A stretch of 40,162 bases of DNA from Rhodobacterales bacterium (GCA_026400325.1 JAPLPF010000203.1:1-40162); one strand, 5' to 3'; shown: positions 21,706 to 31,356, counted from the stretch's first letter. The notes: a model not told the origin generated them from the letters alone. Program-made: numbers and translations.

Positions 21706-21828
21706 ATGAAAGCCGCAGTCAGAACGCTTCTTGCCCATTCACCGCGTGGCGCGGTGGAGGACGTCATTGGTCTGGCCGCACTTTTCATTCTGCTTTTTGC
21801 AGTGCTTTCGCTGCCCGGCCTGTCCTAA
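21706..21828 (+). CDS. Small single-span membrane protein, candidate SOS-induced
   Basis: I do not recognise a named family. From ATG 21706, preceded by GGAGG at 21696-21700, it encodes 40 residues: a short basic amphipathic head (MKAAVRTLLAHSPRG), then one hydrophobic helix from about residue 20 to 38 rich in Leu, Ala, Ile and Phe, ending LPGLS. Longer in-frame forms are possible from ATG 21682, 21625 or 21583 (the last overlapping the recG stop), but only 21706 has a strong ribosome site and lies downstream of the predicted promoter. Size, topology and the LexA-like operator resemble small SOS division inhibitors such as Caulobacter SidA. That parallel is inference; there is no sequence proof. 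Confidence 0.6.
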   Translation: MKAAVRTLLAHSPRGAVEDVIGLAALFILLFAVLSLPGLS

Positions 21829-21918
21829 GAGTTCTGCCCCGCGCTCTGTCCCCCAAGGGTGACGGTTGTCCTGCCATCATCGATGGCCCGCCGTCCGCCG
21901 TTTCCAGAAGCGCTACTG

Positions 21919-21954
21919 CCGCCGCCGTCCCTTTGGACGTGCGGCGGTTTTTTT
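21919..21954 (+). terminator. Intrinsic terminator after recG and the small ORF
   Basis: A 12-bp GC-rich stem (CCGCCGCCGTCC with GGACG-T-GCGGCGG, one bulged T, loop CTTT) is followed by seven T. It lies 90 bases after the small membrane protein and before the convergent IscU-like gene. Confidence 0.85.
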
Positions 21955-21983
21955 CGTCGAAGATGCGGTATCGGCAGATGCGG

Positions 21984-22427
21984 CTAGGCTGCGGCCAAGG
22001 CGGCCTGCATGGCGTCGCACACCGCCTCGAGCGGCAGCAGGATCGAGGCATGCCGGTTCTTGTAGTCGCGGGCCGGCACCATGACCTCGTAGGCATCGAA
22101 GGGCGGCGGTGGAAGGGGGCCGCTGTCCTTCAGCATGGCGATCAACGCGTCGCGCGCGGTGACCAGTTCCGAAAGGCTGCGGCCGATCGCAACCTGGCCA
22201 AGGACCGCCGCCGAGGCTTGCCCCAGCGCGCAGGCCTTCACGTCCTGCGCAAAATCGACGATGAGCCCGTCCTTCACCACGACATCCGCCGTGACGGTTG
22301 ATCCGCAAAGAGGCGAGCGGCGCCGCGCCGTGCCCCCGGGCCCTGACAGGCGCCCCTGATGCGGAATGTCCGCAGCAAGTGCCAGGATGCGGGCAGAATA
22401 AAGCTTGATGAGGTCGGTGTCGCTCAT
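21984..22427 (-). CDS. IscU/NifU-like iron-sulfur scaffold protein
   Basis: A 147-residue member of the NifU N-terminal (SufU/IscU-like) family, expected to bind nascent Fe-S clusters or act as a sulfur acceptor. The start at ATG 22427 (MSDTDLIKLYSARILALA) matches the family form in Rhodobacterales. Two of the conserved cysteines are visible: Cys41 in SPLCGS and Cys66 in DVKACALGQAS; a further Cys lies near the C-terminus (EAVCDAM). It is divergent from hisI. The exact role (general scaffold or accessory) cannot be fixed from sequence. Confidence 0.8.
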   Translation of the reverse strand: MSDTDLIKLYSARILALAADIPHQGRLSGPGGTARRRSPLCGSTVTADVVVKDGLIVDFAQDVKACALGQASAAVLGQVAIGRSLSELVTARDALIAMLKDSGPLPPPPFDAYEVMVPARDYKNRHASILLPLEAVCDAMQAALAAA

Positions 22428-22511
22428 GTCCTGGTGCCACTGTCGCCGATGGATTTTTCCCGGCCTGCCGCATATGTAGGCCTGCACGGCCCGCAAGCCA
22501 AGGAGAGAGAC

Positions 22512-22791
22512 ATGCCCTTTGACCCTGCAACGCTGAAGTATGACGCCGAGGGCTTGATCCCTTGCGTCGCGCAGGACCAGGCCTCGGGCGAGGTGCTCAT
22601 GATGGCGTGGATGAATGCGGCCTCGGTCGTGGCGACGCTGGCGACGGGCAAGGTGACCTACGGACTGCGACCGGGACTGCCTGCTGGCGCTGGTGGAACA
22701 GGAAGGGCCCGCCTGCCATACCGGGCGGCGGTCGTGTTTTTACACGGCGGTTCGCGGCGGCGAGGAAGTGGTCCTGACCCAGCCGCTATAG
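22512..22791 (+). pseudogene. hisI: Phosphoribosyl-AMP cyclohydrolase, internal deletion
   Basis: HisI opens the purine ring of PR-AMP in histidine synthesis. The 5' part reads normally from ATG 22512 (behind AAGGAGAGAGAC) as far as ATGKVTY at 22661. The family then expects about 25 residues beginning WSRSR and including the metal-binding stretch before the Asp-Cys-Asp motif. They are missing. The frame resumes one register over as [27 protein letters not shown] and ends at TAG 22789-22791. The loss is about 75 bases and not a multiple of three, so the normal start would read into an unrelated 201-residue tail. The zinc cysteines of the second half remain. The stop overlaps that of the convergent gluQ. 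Confidence 0.85.
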
Positions 22792-23688
22792 CCCGACCAT
22801 GCGGCGGATGTCGGCGGGGGTGGCACCTTCCGAGCGGTATTTCTGGATCGCACGCGCATCGTCACGCTTGGCCAGCCGTTTGCCCTGATCATCGCGGATC
22901 AGGCGGTGGTGGTGGTAGACGGGGGTTGGCAGGCCAAGAAGGTGCTGAAGGACGACGTGGATCTTCGTGGCCTCGAACAGATCCTGCCCGCGCACCACTT
23001 CTGTCACACCCTGCGCCGCGTCATCTATTACGACCGACAGGTGGTAGGAGGTGCCCATGCCTCGGCGGGCCAAGACGACATCACCGATATGGCGGATCAG
23101 GTAATCGGCGGTGAACGCGATCAATCCATGCTCGCCGTTCGGCCCCTGACCAGTCTCGCGGAATTCGAAGACGTAGCCTTCCATGGCGCGCCATTCGCCG
23201 AGCTTTGTCGCCTCGGCCATGTCGAGGCGAAGGATTGGGGCGTTGAGATAGTCCGGTGACCAGAGATGGTCGCTCCAGTCGCGACGAAGCGGTTTGCAGT
23301 GGCCTGGATAGACCGGTCCATCCGGACCTTCGACGAGTGGGTCGCCTTCTTGGGGCGCCGAAAGGGTTGAAGTGATATGCGCGCGCGGACATCGGCAACC
23401 GAAGAGCAGTTCGTGGCCGCGAAGTCGTTCCAGTGCGGCCTGATACTCTTTACCGCGTTCCGACTGTCGCATCACGGGTTCGGACCACCAGAGGCCAAGC
23501 CACTCCAGATCGTCAAAGATGGACTGCTCCCACTCCTTGCGGGCACGGCTCCGATCAATGTCCTCAATCCGAAGCAGCCAGTCGCCGCCTTCCTCCATGG
23601 CCATATCAAAGCCGAGAATCGCAGAGTAGGCGTGGCCCAAATGGAGTGGGCCGGTCGGGCTTGGGGCGAAGCGGGTTACGAAAGCCAT
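22786..23688 (-). CDS. gluQ: Glutamyl-Q tRNA(Asp) synthetase
   Basis: GluQ(RS) is a truncated GluRS paralogue that attaches glutamate to the queuosine at position 34 of tRNA-Asp. The 300-residue length, lacking an anticodon-binding domain, fits. It shows [19 protein letters not shown] (the HIGH-type signature), [10 protein letters not shown], the zinc-site Cys pair in [10 protein letters not shown], and a KMSKS-like [13 protein letters not shown]. Its start overlaps the trmFO stop by 13 bases, so the two tRNA-modification genes are coupled. Confidence 0.93.
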   Translation of the reverse strand: MAFVTRFAPSPTGPLHLGHAYSAILGFDMAMEEGGDWLLRIEDIDRSRARKEWEQSIFDDLEWLGLWWSEPVMRQSERGKEYQAALERLRGHELLFGCRCPRAHITSTLSAPQEGDPLVEGPDGPVYPGHCKPLRRDWSDHLWSPDYLNAPILRLDMAEATKLGEWRAMEGYVFEFRETGQGPNGEHGLIAFTADYLIRHIGDVVLARRGMGTSYHLSVVIDDAAQGVTEVVRGQDLFEATKIHVVLQHLLGLPTPVYHHHRLIRDDQGKRLAKRDDARAIQKYRSEGATPADIRRMVGL

Positions 23689-25007
23689 TCGGCAAAGGCC
23701 TGCTTGGCACGGTCGGTATAGGCCTTGTAGCGGACGGTGCGGCCCCGGCGGCCGCCTTTGGCCTCGATCGGGGGGAAGAGGCCGAAGTTGACGTTCATCG
23801 GCTGAAAAGTCTTTGCCTCGGCCCCACCGGTGATGTGGGTGACAAGCGCGCCCATCGCGGTTTCGGGGGGCGGTGGCGGGAGCTCGTGGCCCTTGATCTC
23901 GGCTGCGGCCATCCGGCCTGCAAGAAGGCCCATCGCGGCGGATTCGACATAGCCCTCGACGCCAGTGATCTGGCCGGCAAAGCGGATATGGGGGTGGAAT
24001 TTGAGGCGCATCTGGTGGTCAAGAAGCGTGGGCGAGTTGATGAAGGTGTTGCGATGGATGCCGCCGAGCCTTGCAAAGCTTGCCTCGTGCAGACCCGGTA
24101 TCATTTTCAGAACAGAGGTTTGCGCGCCATACTTCATCTTGGTCTGGAAACCGACAATGTTGTAAAGCGTGCCAAGTTTGTTGTCGCGGCGCAGCTGGAC
24201 GACGGCATAAGCCTTCTGGTCCGGCTTGTGGGCGTTGGTCAGGCCGACCGGCTTCATCGGCCCGTGGCGCAGCGTCTCGCGGCCGCGTTCGGCCATCACC
24301 TCGATGGGCAGGCAGCCGTCAAAATAACCTGCGGTCTCGCCTTCGTGGAACTCGGTCTTTTCGGCGGCGAGGAGGGCGTCGATGAACGCCTCATACTCGC
24401 CCTTGTCCATCGGGCAGTTGATATAGGCCTTTTGTTCGTCATCGGTCTCGCCCTTGTCGTAGCGGCTTTGCATCCAGGCGATGCCCATGTCGATGCTGTC
24501 GGCATAGACGATAGGGGCGATGGCGTCGAAGAAGGCAAGCGCGTCAGCCCCGGTGGCCTGACGGATGCTTGCCGCAAGGGCCGGGCTGGTCAGCGGGCCA
24601 GTGGCGATGATCCAGTGGCCCGACGCGGGAAGGTCGGTAATCTCTTCATAAGACGTGGAAATCAGCGGATGAGATTTCAGTTTCGCGGTCACGGCGGCAG
24701 CAAAGGGGTCACGATCGACCGCAAGTGCCCCCCCGGCGGGAAGGCGGTGCTTTTCAGCCATCTCCATCACGAGACCACCGGCGGTGCGCATTTCCCAGTG
24801 GAGGAGGCCCACGGCGTTCTGTTCGTGGTCATCCGAGCGAAAAGAGTTGGAGCAGACCATCTCGGCAAAGTCGCCGGTGCGGTGGGCGAAGGTCGCGACT
24901 TTGGGCCGCATCTCGTGGATGACGACCGGGATGCCCGCGTTCGCGGCGGCCCAGGCGGCCTCGGAGCCTGCCATGCCGCCGCCGATGATGTGAAGGGGTG
25001 TGCTCAT
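23676..25007 (-). CDS. trmFO: Folate-dependent tRNA (uracil-54-C5)-methyltransferase
   Basis: TrmFO uses methylenetetrahydrofolate and FAD to make ribothymidine 54 in tRNA. The 443-residue product has the FAD motif [13 protein letters not shown] near the N-terminus, Cys52 in [11 protein letters not shown] (matching the position of a functional Cys in Bacillus TrmFO), [28 protein letters not shown] and the C-terminal FAD segment [19 protein letters not shown]. It is complete. The pair trmFO-gluQ is read after doxX. Confidence 0.95.
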   Translation of the reverse strand: MSTPLHIIGGGMAGSEAAWAAANAGIPVVIHEMRPKVATFAHRTGDFAEMVCSNSFRSDDHEQNAVGLLHWEMRTAGGLVMEMAEKHRLPAGGALAVDRDPFAAAVTAKLKSHPLISTSYEEITDLPASGHWIIATGPLTSPALAASIRQATGADALAFFDAIAPIVYADSIDMGIAWMQSRYDKGETDDEQKAYINCPMDKGEYEAFIDALLAAEKTEFHEGETAGYFDGCLPIEVMAERGRETLRHGPMKPVGLTNAHKPDQKAYAVVQLRRDNKLGTLYNIVGFQTKMKYGAQTSVLKMIPGLHEASFARLGGIHRNTFINSPTLLDHQMRLKFHPHIRFAGQITGVEGYVESAAMGLLAGRMAAAEIKGHELPPPPPETAMGALVTHITGGAEAKTFQPMNVNFGLFPPIEAKGGRRGRTVRYKAYTDRAKQAFAEWLS

Positions 25008-25043
25008 TCCGCCGATGTAGGCGGGTTTCGGTGAAAAGGAAAG

Positions 25044-25067
25044 CCGGGGGACGAAAGGGCCCCCCGA
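25044..25067 (-). terminator. Possible terminator after doxX
   Basis: CGGGGG and CCCCCG pair around a 12-base loop in the 69-base gap between doxX and trmFO; on the minus strand a mixed T-rich tract (CTTTCCTTTTC) follows. The T run is weak, so termination may be partial. Confidence 0.4.
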
Positions 25068-25076
25068 CCGGTGCGC

Positions 25077-25454
25077 TCAGGCCTTGTCGATGGCCAGCTT
25101 GCCCGCGCCATTGGCGAAGAACATCAGGAAGGCACCAGCAACGCCAAGGTTCTTGAAGAAGGCCTGCATCTGCATCATGTCGGCGAAGTTGTTGTGATAG
25201 AGGACGGCGGTCGCCACACAGAAGCCGGCCCCGAGAAGTGCCATGATCCGGGCCTGGAAGCCGAGAAGCATCGAGAGGCCGAGCAGGACCTCGAACACGA
25301 TCGTGGGCCAGGCAAGAAAGCCGGGCAATCCGCCCGAGGCGATATAGCCTTCAAGGCCGGCGATGTTTGCGGTCTTGGAGAGACCGGCGGGAATGAACAT
25401 TGCAGCCAGGAAGAGGCGTGCGAGGAACGGGGAGTAGGTTCTAAGCTGGTCCAT
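25077..25454 (-). CDS. DoxX-family membrane protein
   Basis: A 125-residue inner-membrane protein with about four hydrophobic helices and the DoxX opening LARLFLAAMFIPAGLSKT, followed by GLPGFLAWPTIVFEVLLGLSMLLGF. DoxX-like proteins are linked in some bacteria to quinone or thiosulfate redox chemistry and oxidative stress, but the role here is unknown. I chose the ATG at 25454; an in-frame extension to 25508 has no support. Confidence 0.8.
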   Translation of the reverse strand: MDQLRTYSPFLARLFLAAMFIPAGLSKTANIAGLEGYIASGGLPGFLAWPTIVFEVLLGLSMLLGFQARIMALLGAGFCVATAVLYHNNFADMMQMQAFFKNLGVAGAFLMFFANGAGKLAIDKA

Positions 25455-25566
25455 GGGTATCTCTTGTTGTTGCTGACCGGAGCGATGCCGGATGGGCGCA
25501 TGTTGCATGGATCAGCGGACGTGCAAATTCGCAAGAATTGCAGGCCACTTACGCGCCGGCGCACAG

Positions 25567-25869
25567 TCAGCCCCGCAAGCGGCGGCGTTGGTCGGCGGTG
25601 AAGGTGGCGGGATTCTGAACGACGAGGCCCAGTTCGGCAGCTTTCTGGAAGAAGCCGGGGGCGGGTAGGCCTTCGGGCGAAAGGCGCTGGCGGAGGAGGG
25701 CGGCGCGCAGGGGGTTACCTGCCGCCGCGTCGGTTTCCATCAGCGCCTCGAGCCGGGCGGTCAACTCGGACATGCGAACGCCGAGGTCTTTGGCGAGTTG
25801 GCCGTAGGTGGTCGTCTCGCCCGCCGCCGCAAGGGCGGCGAGGCGGGATTCAAGGTTTGCGGTTTTCAA
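25567..25869 (-). CDS. Conserved hypothetical protein, winged-helix-like
   Basis: About 100 residues, not assigned to a named family. The N-terminal half (SRLAALAAAGETTTYGQLAKDLGVRMSELTARLEALM) reads like a small winged-helix domain, as found in MGMT-like and related proteins. The rest (RAALLRQRLSPEGLPAPGFFQKAAELG) resembles Rhodobacterales proteins of unknown function. The start is uncertain; TTG 25869 overlaps the upstream membrane protein by 20 bases, and a TTG at 25920 would extend it. Part of the gyrA-downstream run of genes. Confidence 0.6.
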   Translation of the reverse strand: MKTANLESRLAALAAAGETTTYGQLAKDLGVRMSELTARLEALMETDAAAGNPLRAALLRQRLSPEGLPAPGFFQKAAELGLVVQNPATFTADQRRRLRG

Positions 25870-26044
25870 GGGCGGTGGCGATGCGGTCGAGGTGGCGGGC
25901 GATGTTCGCGCTTGTTTCAACCGACTGCTCGATCAGTTCGAGATGTTTCTTTTGAGCCGGAGCCAATCTCAGACGAGAAACGAGGAACCATACAAGCAAA
26001 AACGCAACCACAAATGGCAGGATAGCCGACATCCAATCGGTCAT
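25850..26044 (-). CDS. Small membrane-anchored coiled protein
   Basis: A 64-residue protein with one N-terminal transmembrane helix (about residues 5-24, ILPFVVAFLLVWFLVSRL) and a charged helical tail (QKKHLELIEQSVETSANIARHLDRIATALEN). It starts four bases after gyrA, using a GGAGGAG site in the gyrA tail, so it is translationally coupled. No function is known to me. Confidence 0.75.
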   Translation of the reverse strand: MTDWMSAILPFVVAFLLVWFLVSRLRLAPAQKKHLELIEQSVETSANIARHLDRIATALENRKP

Positions 26045-26048
26045 TGAG

Positions 26049-28760
26049 CTACTCCTCCCCCTGATCCGCCACGCGGGCTACCGAAACCACTTCTTCGTCA
26101 CTCGCCACGTTGAACACCCGGACGCCGCCTGCCGACCGCGAACGGAAGCTGATCTGGTCGACCGGCACGCGGATCGACTGGCCGGTGGAGGTGGCGAGCA
26201 TGATCTGGTCGCTGAGGTCCACTGGGAAGGAGGCGATGATGCGGCCGCCCCTTGGCCCCGGCGAGATCGCCTTGACGCCCACGCCGCCACGGCCCCGGAC
26301 GGGGTAGTCGTGGCTGGAGGAAAGCTTGCCCGAGCCGCCCTTGGTGATGGTCAGGATCAGGTCTTCCGCCGCCGACATCTCACTGTAGCGTTCCGGGCTA
26401 AGCTGGCCTGCGGGAACGGTTTCTTCCTCGTCATCCACCTCTTCCTCGGTCAACCCGGCCATGAGGCGGCGTTGCTTGAGGTAGGCTTCGCGTTCGGGGT
26501 GGTCAGCCTCGAAATGCCGGATGATCGACATGGAGACGACGTGGTCATTCTCGGCCAGCCGGATGCCGCGCACGCCGGTCGATCCGCGCGACTTGAACAC
26601 GCGAATCTCGGTCGTGGAGAAGCGGATGGCGCGGCCGGCTTCGGTCACCAGCATCACGTCGTCCTGATCGTCGGCGATGGCAGCGTTCACCAGGGTGATC
26701 CCCTCGGGCAGTTTCATCGCGATCTTGCCGTTCCGCATCACGTTGGTGAAGTCGGAAAGGTCGTTCTGGCGGACGTCACCGTCAGAGGTGGCAAAGACGA
26801 TCTGCAGGGTGGCCCAGTCTTCTTCGGGTACGTCCACCGGCATCAGGGCGGCGATGGAGACCCCGCCGTCGATCGGCAGGATGTTGACCAGCGCCTTGCC
26901 CTTGGCGGTGCGACCCGCCAGCGGCAAGCGCCAGGTCTTCAGCTTGTAGACCATACCGTCGGTTGTGAAGAACAACAACCAGGTATGCGTATTTGCAACG
27001 AAAAGGGTGGTCACGACATCATCGTCTTTCGTGGCCATGCTGGCCAGACCCTTGCCGCCCCGGTTCTGCGAGCGGAACTCGACAAGGGGCGTGCGCTTGA
27101 TGTAGCCGCCCGAGGTGATGGTCACGACCATATCCTCACGCTCGATGAGGTCTTCGTCCTCCATGTCGCCGGACCAGTCGACAATCTCGGTGCGGCGGGG
27201 GACGGCAAAGAGGGCTTTGACTTCGCGCAGTTCGTCCGAGATGATTGCCATGATCCGGTCGCGGGATCCAAGAATGTCAAGGTAGTCCTTGATCTTGCTG
27301 GCCAATTCCTCAAGCTCGTCGGTCACTTCCTTGACGCCAAGGGCAGTCAGACGCTGCAGGCGCAGATCGAGGATGGCGCGGGCCTGCACTTCGGACAGGT
27401 TGTAGGTGCCGTCATCGTTGATCGGATGGCTGGGGTCGTCGATCAACTTGATGTAGGCGGCGATGTCTTGTGCGGGCCAGCGGCGGGTCATCAGCTTTTC
27501 GCGGGCTTCGGCGGCGTCGGCGCTGGCGCGGATGGTGCGGACAACCTCATCCACATTCGACACGGCAACGGCAAGGCCGCACAGAACGTGGCTGCGTTCG
27601 CGGGCCTTGCGCAGGTCGAATGCGGTGCGCCGCGCGACAACTTCCTCGCGGAAAGTAATGAAATGGCTGAGGAAATCGCGCAGCGTCAGCTGTTCCGGCC
27701 GGCCACCGTTCAGCGCGAGCATGTTGCAGCCAAAACTGACCTGCATCGGAGTGAAGCGGAAAAGCTGGTTCAGGACGACGTCGGCCGTCGCGTCCCGCTT
27801 CAGCTCGATCACCACGCGTACGCCGATCCTGTCGGATTCGTCGGCGACGTTCGAGATGCCCTCGATCTTCTTGTCGCGCACCATCTCGGCGATGGTTTCG
27901 ATCATCCGGGCCTTGTTTACCTGATAGGGAACTTCGTCGATGATGATGGCGAAGCGGTCCTTGCGCAGCTCCTCGATATGGGTTTTCGCGCGGATGATGA
28001 CCGACCCGCGCCCTTCCAGATAGGCCTTGCGCGCGCCGGATCGGCCAAGGATGAGGGCCCCTGTCGGGAAATCCGGGGCGGGGATCAGGTCCATCAGCGC
28101 CTCGACGCTGAGGTCGGGGTTTGTGATCAGGGCAAGGGCGCCGTCGATCACTTCGCCCAGGTTATGCGGCGGGATGCGGGTCGCCATGCCGACTGCGATG
28201 CCTTCTGCACCGTTGACCAGCATGTTCGGATAGCGGGCGGGCAGGACCGTCGGTTCGCGGTCCTTGCCGTCGTAGTTGTCCTGAAAGTCGACGGTCTCCT
28301 TGTCGATATCGGCAAGCAGGAACGACGCAGGCTTGTCCATCCGCACTTCGGTATAGCGCATCGCGGCGGCGTTATCTCCGTCCATCGAGCCGAAATTCCC
28401 CTGCCCATCAAGGAGTTTCAGAGACATGCTGAAAGGCTGCGCCATCCGCACAAGGGCATCGTAGATCGCGCTGTCGCCATGCGGGTGGTATTTTCCCATC
28501 GTGTCGCCGACCGGTCGGGCCGACTTGCGGTAGGACTTGTCATGCGTGTTTCCGCTTTCGTGCATCGCGAACAGGATGCGGCGATGGACGGGCTTCAATC
28601 CGTCGCGCAGATCCGGGATTGCCCGGGAAACGATCACGCTCATCGCATAGTCGAGATACGCGGTCTTCATCTCGGCCGCGATGTCGATCTGCGGGCCGAG
28701 ATACACCGGGCGATCCGGATTTTCTTCTGTGTTGTCAGTGTCTTCCGGGGTATCGGCCAA
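26049..28760 (-). CDS. gyrA: DNA gyrase subunit A
   Basis: GyrA cuts and rejoins DNA for negative supercoiling. From TTG 28760 the product is 903 residues; another TTG at 28820 would add 20 residues that look non-coding. It has [14 protein letters not shown], the quinolone region [19 protein letters not shown] with the sensitive-type Ser and Asp, the active Tyr in [10 protein letters not shown], the GyrA box-type QNRGGKG, and six beta-pinwheel blades in the C-terminal domain. An acidic insert ([12 protein letters not shown]) separates two blades, common in alphaproteobacteria. The start codon is the only doubt. Confidence 0.95.
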   Translation of the reverse strand: MADTPEDTDNTEENPDRPVYLGPQIDIAAEMKTAYLDYAMSVIVSRAIPDLRDGLKPVHRRILFAMHESGNTHDKSYRKSARPVGDTMGKYHPHGDSAIYDALVRMAQPFSMSLKLLDGQGNFGSMDGDNAAAMRYTEVRMDKPASFLLADIDKETVDFQDNYDGKDREPTVLPARYPNMLVNGAEGIAVGMATRIPPHNLGEVIDGALALITNPDLSVEALMDLIPAPDFPTGALILGRSGARKAYLEGRGSVIIRAKTHIEELRKDRFAIIIDEVPYQVNKARMIETIAEMVRDKKIEGISNVADESDRIGVRVVIELKRDATADVVLNQLFRFTPMQVSFGCNMLALNGGRPEQLTLRDFLSHFITFREEVVARRTAFDLRKARERSHVLCGLAVAVSNVDEVVRTIRASADAAEAREKLMTRRWPAQDIAAYIKLIDDPSHPINDDGTYNLSEVQARAILDLRLQRLTALGVKEVTDELEELASKIKDYLDILGSRDRIMAIISDELREVKALFAVPRRTEIVDWSGDMEDEDLIEREDMVVTITSGGYIKRTPLVEFRSQNRGGKGLASMATKDDDVVTTLFVANTHTWLLFFTTDGMVYKLKTWRLPLAGRTAKGKALVNILPIDGGVSIAALMPVDVPEEDWATLQIVFATSDGDVRQNDLSDFTNVMRNGKIAMKLPEGITLVNAAIADDQDDVMLVTEAGRAIRFSTTEIRVFKSRGSTGVRGIRLAENDHVVSMSIIRHFEADHPEREAYLKQRRLMAGLTEEEVDDEEETVPAGQLSPERYSEMSAAEDLILTITKGGSGKLSSSHDYPVRGRGGVGVKAISPGPRGGRIIASFPVDLSDQIMLATSTGQSIRVPVDQISFRSRSAGGVRVFNVASDEEVVSVARVADQGEE

Positions 28761-28952
28761 GGGTGGTTCCGCCTTCGGTCTTGGGTCAAGATATAGTTGG
28801 CAAAAGACTACACCATCCAAGCTATGGGGTGCAATGGCGGGTTGGGCCGGGCTGGCAGCCGAAGGTTGGGAGTGACAACATACTGTTTCTATTGAAAATT
28901 AGGGGGAACTTGGCAGACTGGTCCCTGGGGGAGCCTGGAAAGGGGTGGATTG

Positions 28953-29222
28953 ATGCAGGCAAACGAAACCGAACGGATGTTGCGGGGATACGGGCTGACC
29001 ACGGCCGAGCTTTACTATCGGATGCCGGATTACCTTCATGTTCTCAACAGCTTCATCTGGCAGGAGTATGATCTTGCGCCGGATTACCCGGAGCTCTTCA
29101 AGTTCATCGAGTTCTGGCAGGAAAAGATCGAGGGACCGCTGCATTCGGTGCGATTTACGCACCGCAAGCTGATCGCGCCGGGGGAATGGCGCAATGTGGT
29201 GGGGGAATTCCGGGTGCATTGA
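28953..29222 (+). CDS. usg: Usg family protein
   Basis: An 89-residue protein of the Usg family, found mostly in alphaproteobacteria; its function is not established. It contains the family's conserved LRGYGLTTAELYYRMPDY, FIWQEYDLAPDYPELFKFIEFW and VRFTHRKLIAPGEWRNV. The ATG at 28953 has AAAGGGG upstream. It is divergent from gyrA and convergent with the ornithine cyclodeaminase gene. Confidence 0.88.
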   Translation: MQANETERMLRGYGLTTAELYYRMPDYLHVLNSFIWQEYDLAPDYPELFKFIEFWQEKIEGPLHSVRFTHRKLIAPGEWRNVVGEFRVH

Positions 29223-29230
29223 CGGGCACC

Positions 29231-29252
29231 AAGTTTCTTAAGCAAGAAATTT
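29231..29252. terminator. AT-rich hairpin between convergent genes
   Basis: AAGTTTCTT and AAGAAATTT pair (9 bp, one G-T) around AAGC in the 65-base gap between usg and the convergent ornithine cyclodeaminase gene. It lacks a downstream T run but is conspicuous in this GC-rich sequence; a transcription stop or RNA-end role is possible. Confidence 0.35.
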
Positions 29253-29287
29253 GTCAGAATCCTTGCTTTGGGATTTTGGGTCCGGTG

Positions 29288-30319
29288 TCAGGCGGCGCGC
29301 AACAGCATCCCGAAAAGGTCGCGGGGATCGTCGGGGTCGGCGATCATGTCGAGCATCGTGCCAAGGCCGGTCTCGGCCAGTTTCGAGCGCACATAGCGCA
29401 GCGCCGAGAAATCCTCGATCGCGAAGCCGACGGAGTCGAACAGCGTCACTTGATCGGCGCTGCTGCGGCCGGGGATCTGGCCGGCCATGACCTGCCAAAG
29501 CTCGGTCACCGGGTGATCCTCCGGCAATTGCTGGATCTCGCCCTCTACCCGCGTCTGGGGCGGGTATTCGACGAAGATGGATGACCGCAGAAGGATGTCG
29601 CGGTGAAGCTCGGTCTTGCCGGGGCAATCGCCGCCGACGCCGTTGATGTGGACGCCGCTGCCCACCATGTTGTCGGTCAGGATCGTCGCGTATTGCTTGT
29701 CGGCGGTGACGGTGGTGATGATCTGCGCGCCCATGATCGCCTCTTCCGCCGTGCGGCAGGGGGTGACGGTCAACCCGCGACCGGCAAGGTTCTTCACGCA
29801 TTTGGCCGTTGCCGCGGGGTCGATGTCGTAAAGGCGCACTTCGCGGATGCCGCAGATGGCGCGAAAGGCGAGGGCTTGGAATTCGGCCTGCGCGCCGTTG
29901 CCGATCAGCGCCATGGTGGTGGAACCCTTGGGGGCCAGCCATTTCGCGGCCATCGCCGAGGTGGCAGCGGTGCGCAGCGCGGTGAGGATGGTCATCTCGG
30001 AGAGAAGAAGCGGATAGCCGGTCGCCACATCGGCCAGAAGTCCGAAGGCGGTGACGGTCTGCAGGCCGCGCTTCATGTTGTCGGGGTGGCCGTTCACGTA
30101 TTTGAAGCCGTAGGTCTCGCCATCCGAGGTGGGCATAAGCTCGATCACGCCGACATCGGAATGGCTGGCCACGCGCGGGGTCTTGTCGAACTCGGGCCAG
30201 CGCAGGAAGTCGGCCTCGATCTCGGCGGCAAGGTCGATCAGGACGCGGTCGATGCCGATGTGGTGGACCAGTTTCATCATGTGGTCGACCGAGACGAAGG
30301 GGACGAGGTTCAGCATCAT
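29288..30319 (-). CDS. ocd: Ornithine cyclodeaminase
   Basis: Converts ornithine to proline and ammonia using bound NAD, completing arginine catabolism with arginase. The 343-residue product (ATG 30319) has the mu-crystallin/OCD fold: ELMPTSDGETYGFKYVNGHP for substrate binding, the Rossmann motif IGNGAQAEFQ, VRLYDIDPAA, and the conserved GGDCPGKTELH with the catalytic Asp. It begins 10 bases after the arginase stop, so the pair forms an operon. Confidence 0.93.
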   Translation of the reverse strand: MMLNLVPFVSVDHMMKLVHHIGIDRVLIDLAAEIEADFLRWPEFDKTPRVASHSDVGVIELMPTSDGETYGFKYVNGHPDNMKRGLQTVTAFGLLADVATGYPLLLSEMTILTALRTAATSAMAAKWLAPKGSTTMALIGNGAQAEFQALAFRAICGIREVRLYDIDPAATAKCVKNLAGRGLTVTPCRTAEEAIMGAQIITTVTADKQYATILTDNMVGSGVHINGVGGDCPGKTELHRDILLRSSIFVEYPPQTRVEGEIQQLPEDHPVTELWQVMAGQIPGRSSADQVTLFDSVGFAIEDFSALRYVRSKLAETGLGTMLDMIADPDDPRDLFGMLLRAA

Positions 30320-30329
30320 TTGGACCCCA

Positions 30330-31253
30330 TTACTTCGAACGTGTAGGGCGGTCAAAGACCTTCTTGCCCATCAGGCTTCCGACGAGGTCGACCATCAGGC
30401 GGGCGGTCATGCCGCGGTCGTCGAGGAAAGGGTTGAGTTCCACCAGGTCAAGCGAGGTGACGAGGGCGGATTCGTGCAGAAGCTCCATCACCAGATGCGC
30501 CTCGCGGTGGGTGATGCCGCCGGGAACGGTGGTGCCGACGGCGGGGGCGATGGAGGGGTCAAGAAAATCGACGTCAAGCGAGACGTGGAGCATCCCGCCC
30601 TCAGCCCGGCATTTGTTGAGGAAGGCGCGCAAGGGGGCGACGATGCCGTGTTCGTCGATCACCCGCATGTCGTTGACGTGGATGTCACGCTCTTGCATCG
30701 CCGCCTGTTCGGCGGGATCGACCGAGCGGATGCCGAACATGCAGATCCGGTGGGCCGGAACCGGTGCGGGGAAGGGGGGGAAGGCGTCAAAGCCTTCGCG
30801 TCCGTTGATGTAGGAGAGGGGCGTGCCGTGCAGGTTGCCGGACGTCGTGGTGAGGGGCGTGTGAAAGTCGGAATGGGCGTCGAGCCACAGAAGGAAAAGC
30901 GGCCGTCCCTGGCGGTGTGCGAAGGCGGCGGCGGCTGCTGCGGACCCGAGGGCAAGCGAGTGGTCGCCGCCCATGATGATGGGAAAGCCGCCAGCAGAAA
31001 GGGCATCGTCTACCTTGTCGGTCAGCACTTGGCACCAGCCGAGGGTTTCGGCGAGGGAATGGACCGCGGGGTTCGCGCAGGAAACGGCGTTCAGGGGAGG
31101 CAATGCAAGGTCGCCCCAATCCTCGACCCCGTGGCCTTCGGCGGCGATCTCGCGGGCCAGGCCGGCCACGCGGTAGGCAGCGGGGCCCATCAGGCAGCCG
31201 GGGCGCTTTTGCCCGGTGTCGATGGGCGCGCCGATCAGGATGGTCTTGGGCAT
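30330..31253 (-). CDS. rocF: Arginase
   Basis: Hydrolyses arginine to ornithine and urea. The 307-residue product carries all manganese-binding motifs of the ureohydrolase family: GGDHS at residues 95-99, DAHSD at 125-129 and SLDVDFLDP with Asp227 and Asp229. The final E/N region, DLVELNPFLD, is typical of true arginase. With the ornithine cyclodeaminase gene behind it, it gives an arginine-to-proline route. A linked Lrp-type regulator is not seen in the window. Confidence 0.93.
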   Translation of the reverse strand: MPKTILIGAPIDTGQKRPGCLMGPAAYRVAGLAREIAAEGHGVEDWGDLALPPLNAVSCANPAVHSLAETLGWCQVLTDKVDDALSAGGFPIIMGGDHSLALGSAAAAAAFAHRQGRPLFLLWLDAHSDFHTPLTTTSGNLHGTPLSYINGREGFDAFPPFPAPVPAHRICMFGIRSVDPAEQAAMQERDIHVNDMRVIDEHGIVAPLRAFLNKCRAEGGMLHVSLDVDFLDPSIAPAVGTTVPGGITHREAHLVMELLHESALVTSLDLVELNPFLDDRGMTARLMVDLVGSLMGKKVFDRPTRSK

Positions 31254-31295
31254 GGGACGGCCTTTCGTTCTTTGATCCGGTTTAGCTGGCGGGGT

Positions 31296-31323
31296 CTGCC
31301 GGTGGCAACCGCCATTCCGGCAG
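31296..31323. repeat. Long hairpin in the arginase-ccmF intergenic region
   Basis: CTGCCGG-TGGC pairs with GCCA-TT-CCGGCAG around AACC: 11 bp with a two-base TT bulge. It lies 42 bases upstream of the arginase start in a 198-base divergent gap. It could be an operator or a leader structure; function unknown. Confidence 0.4.
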
Positions 31324-31356
31324 GATCGGCGTACAAGAACCGGCGAAACGAGGCGC

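Noticed and set aside
26310-28796. 828-codon plus-strand ORF opposite gyrA
   Set aside because: It is a mirror frame of a conserved gyrA; the composition (His/Gly/Asp-rich) is typical of such shadows and there is no domain resemblance.
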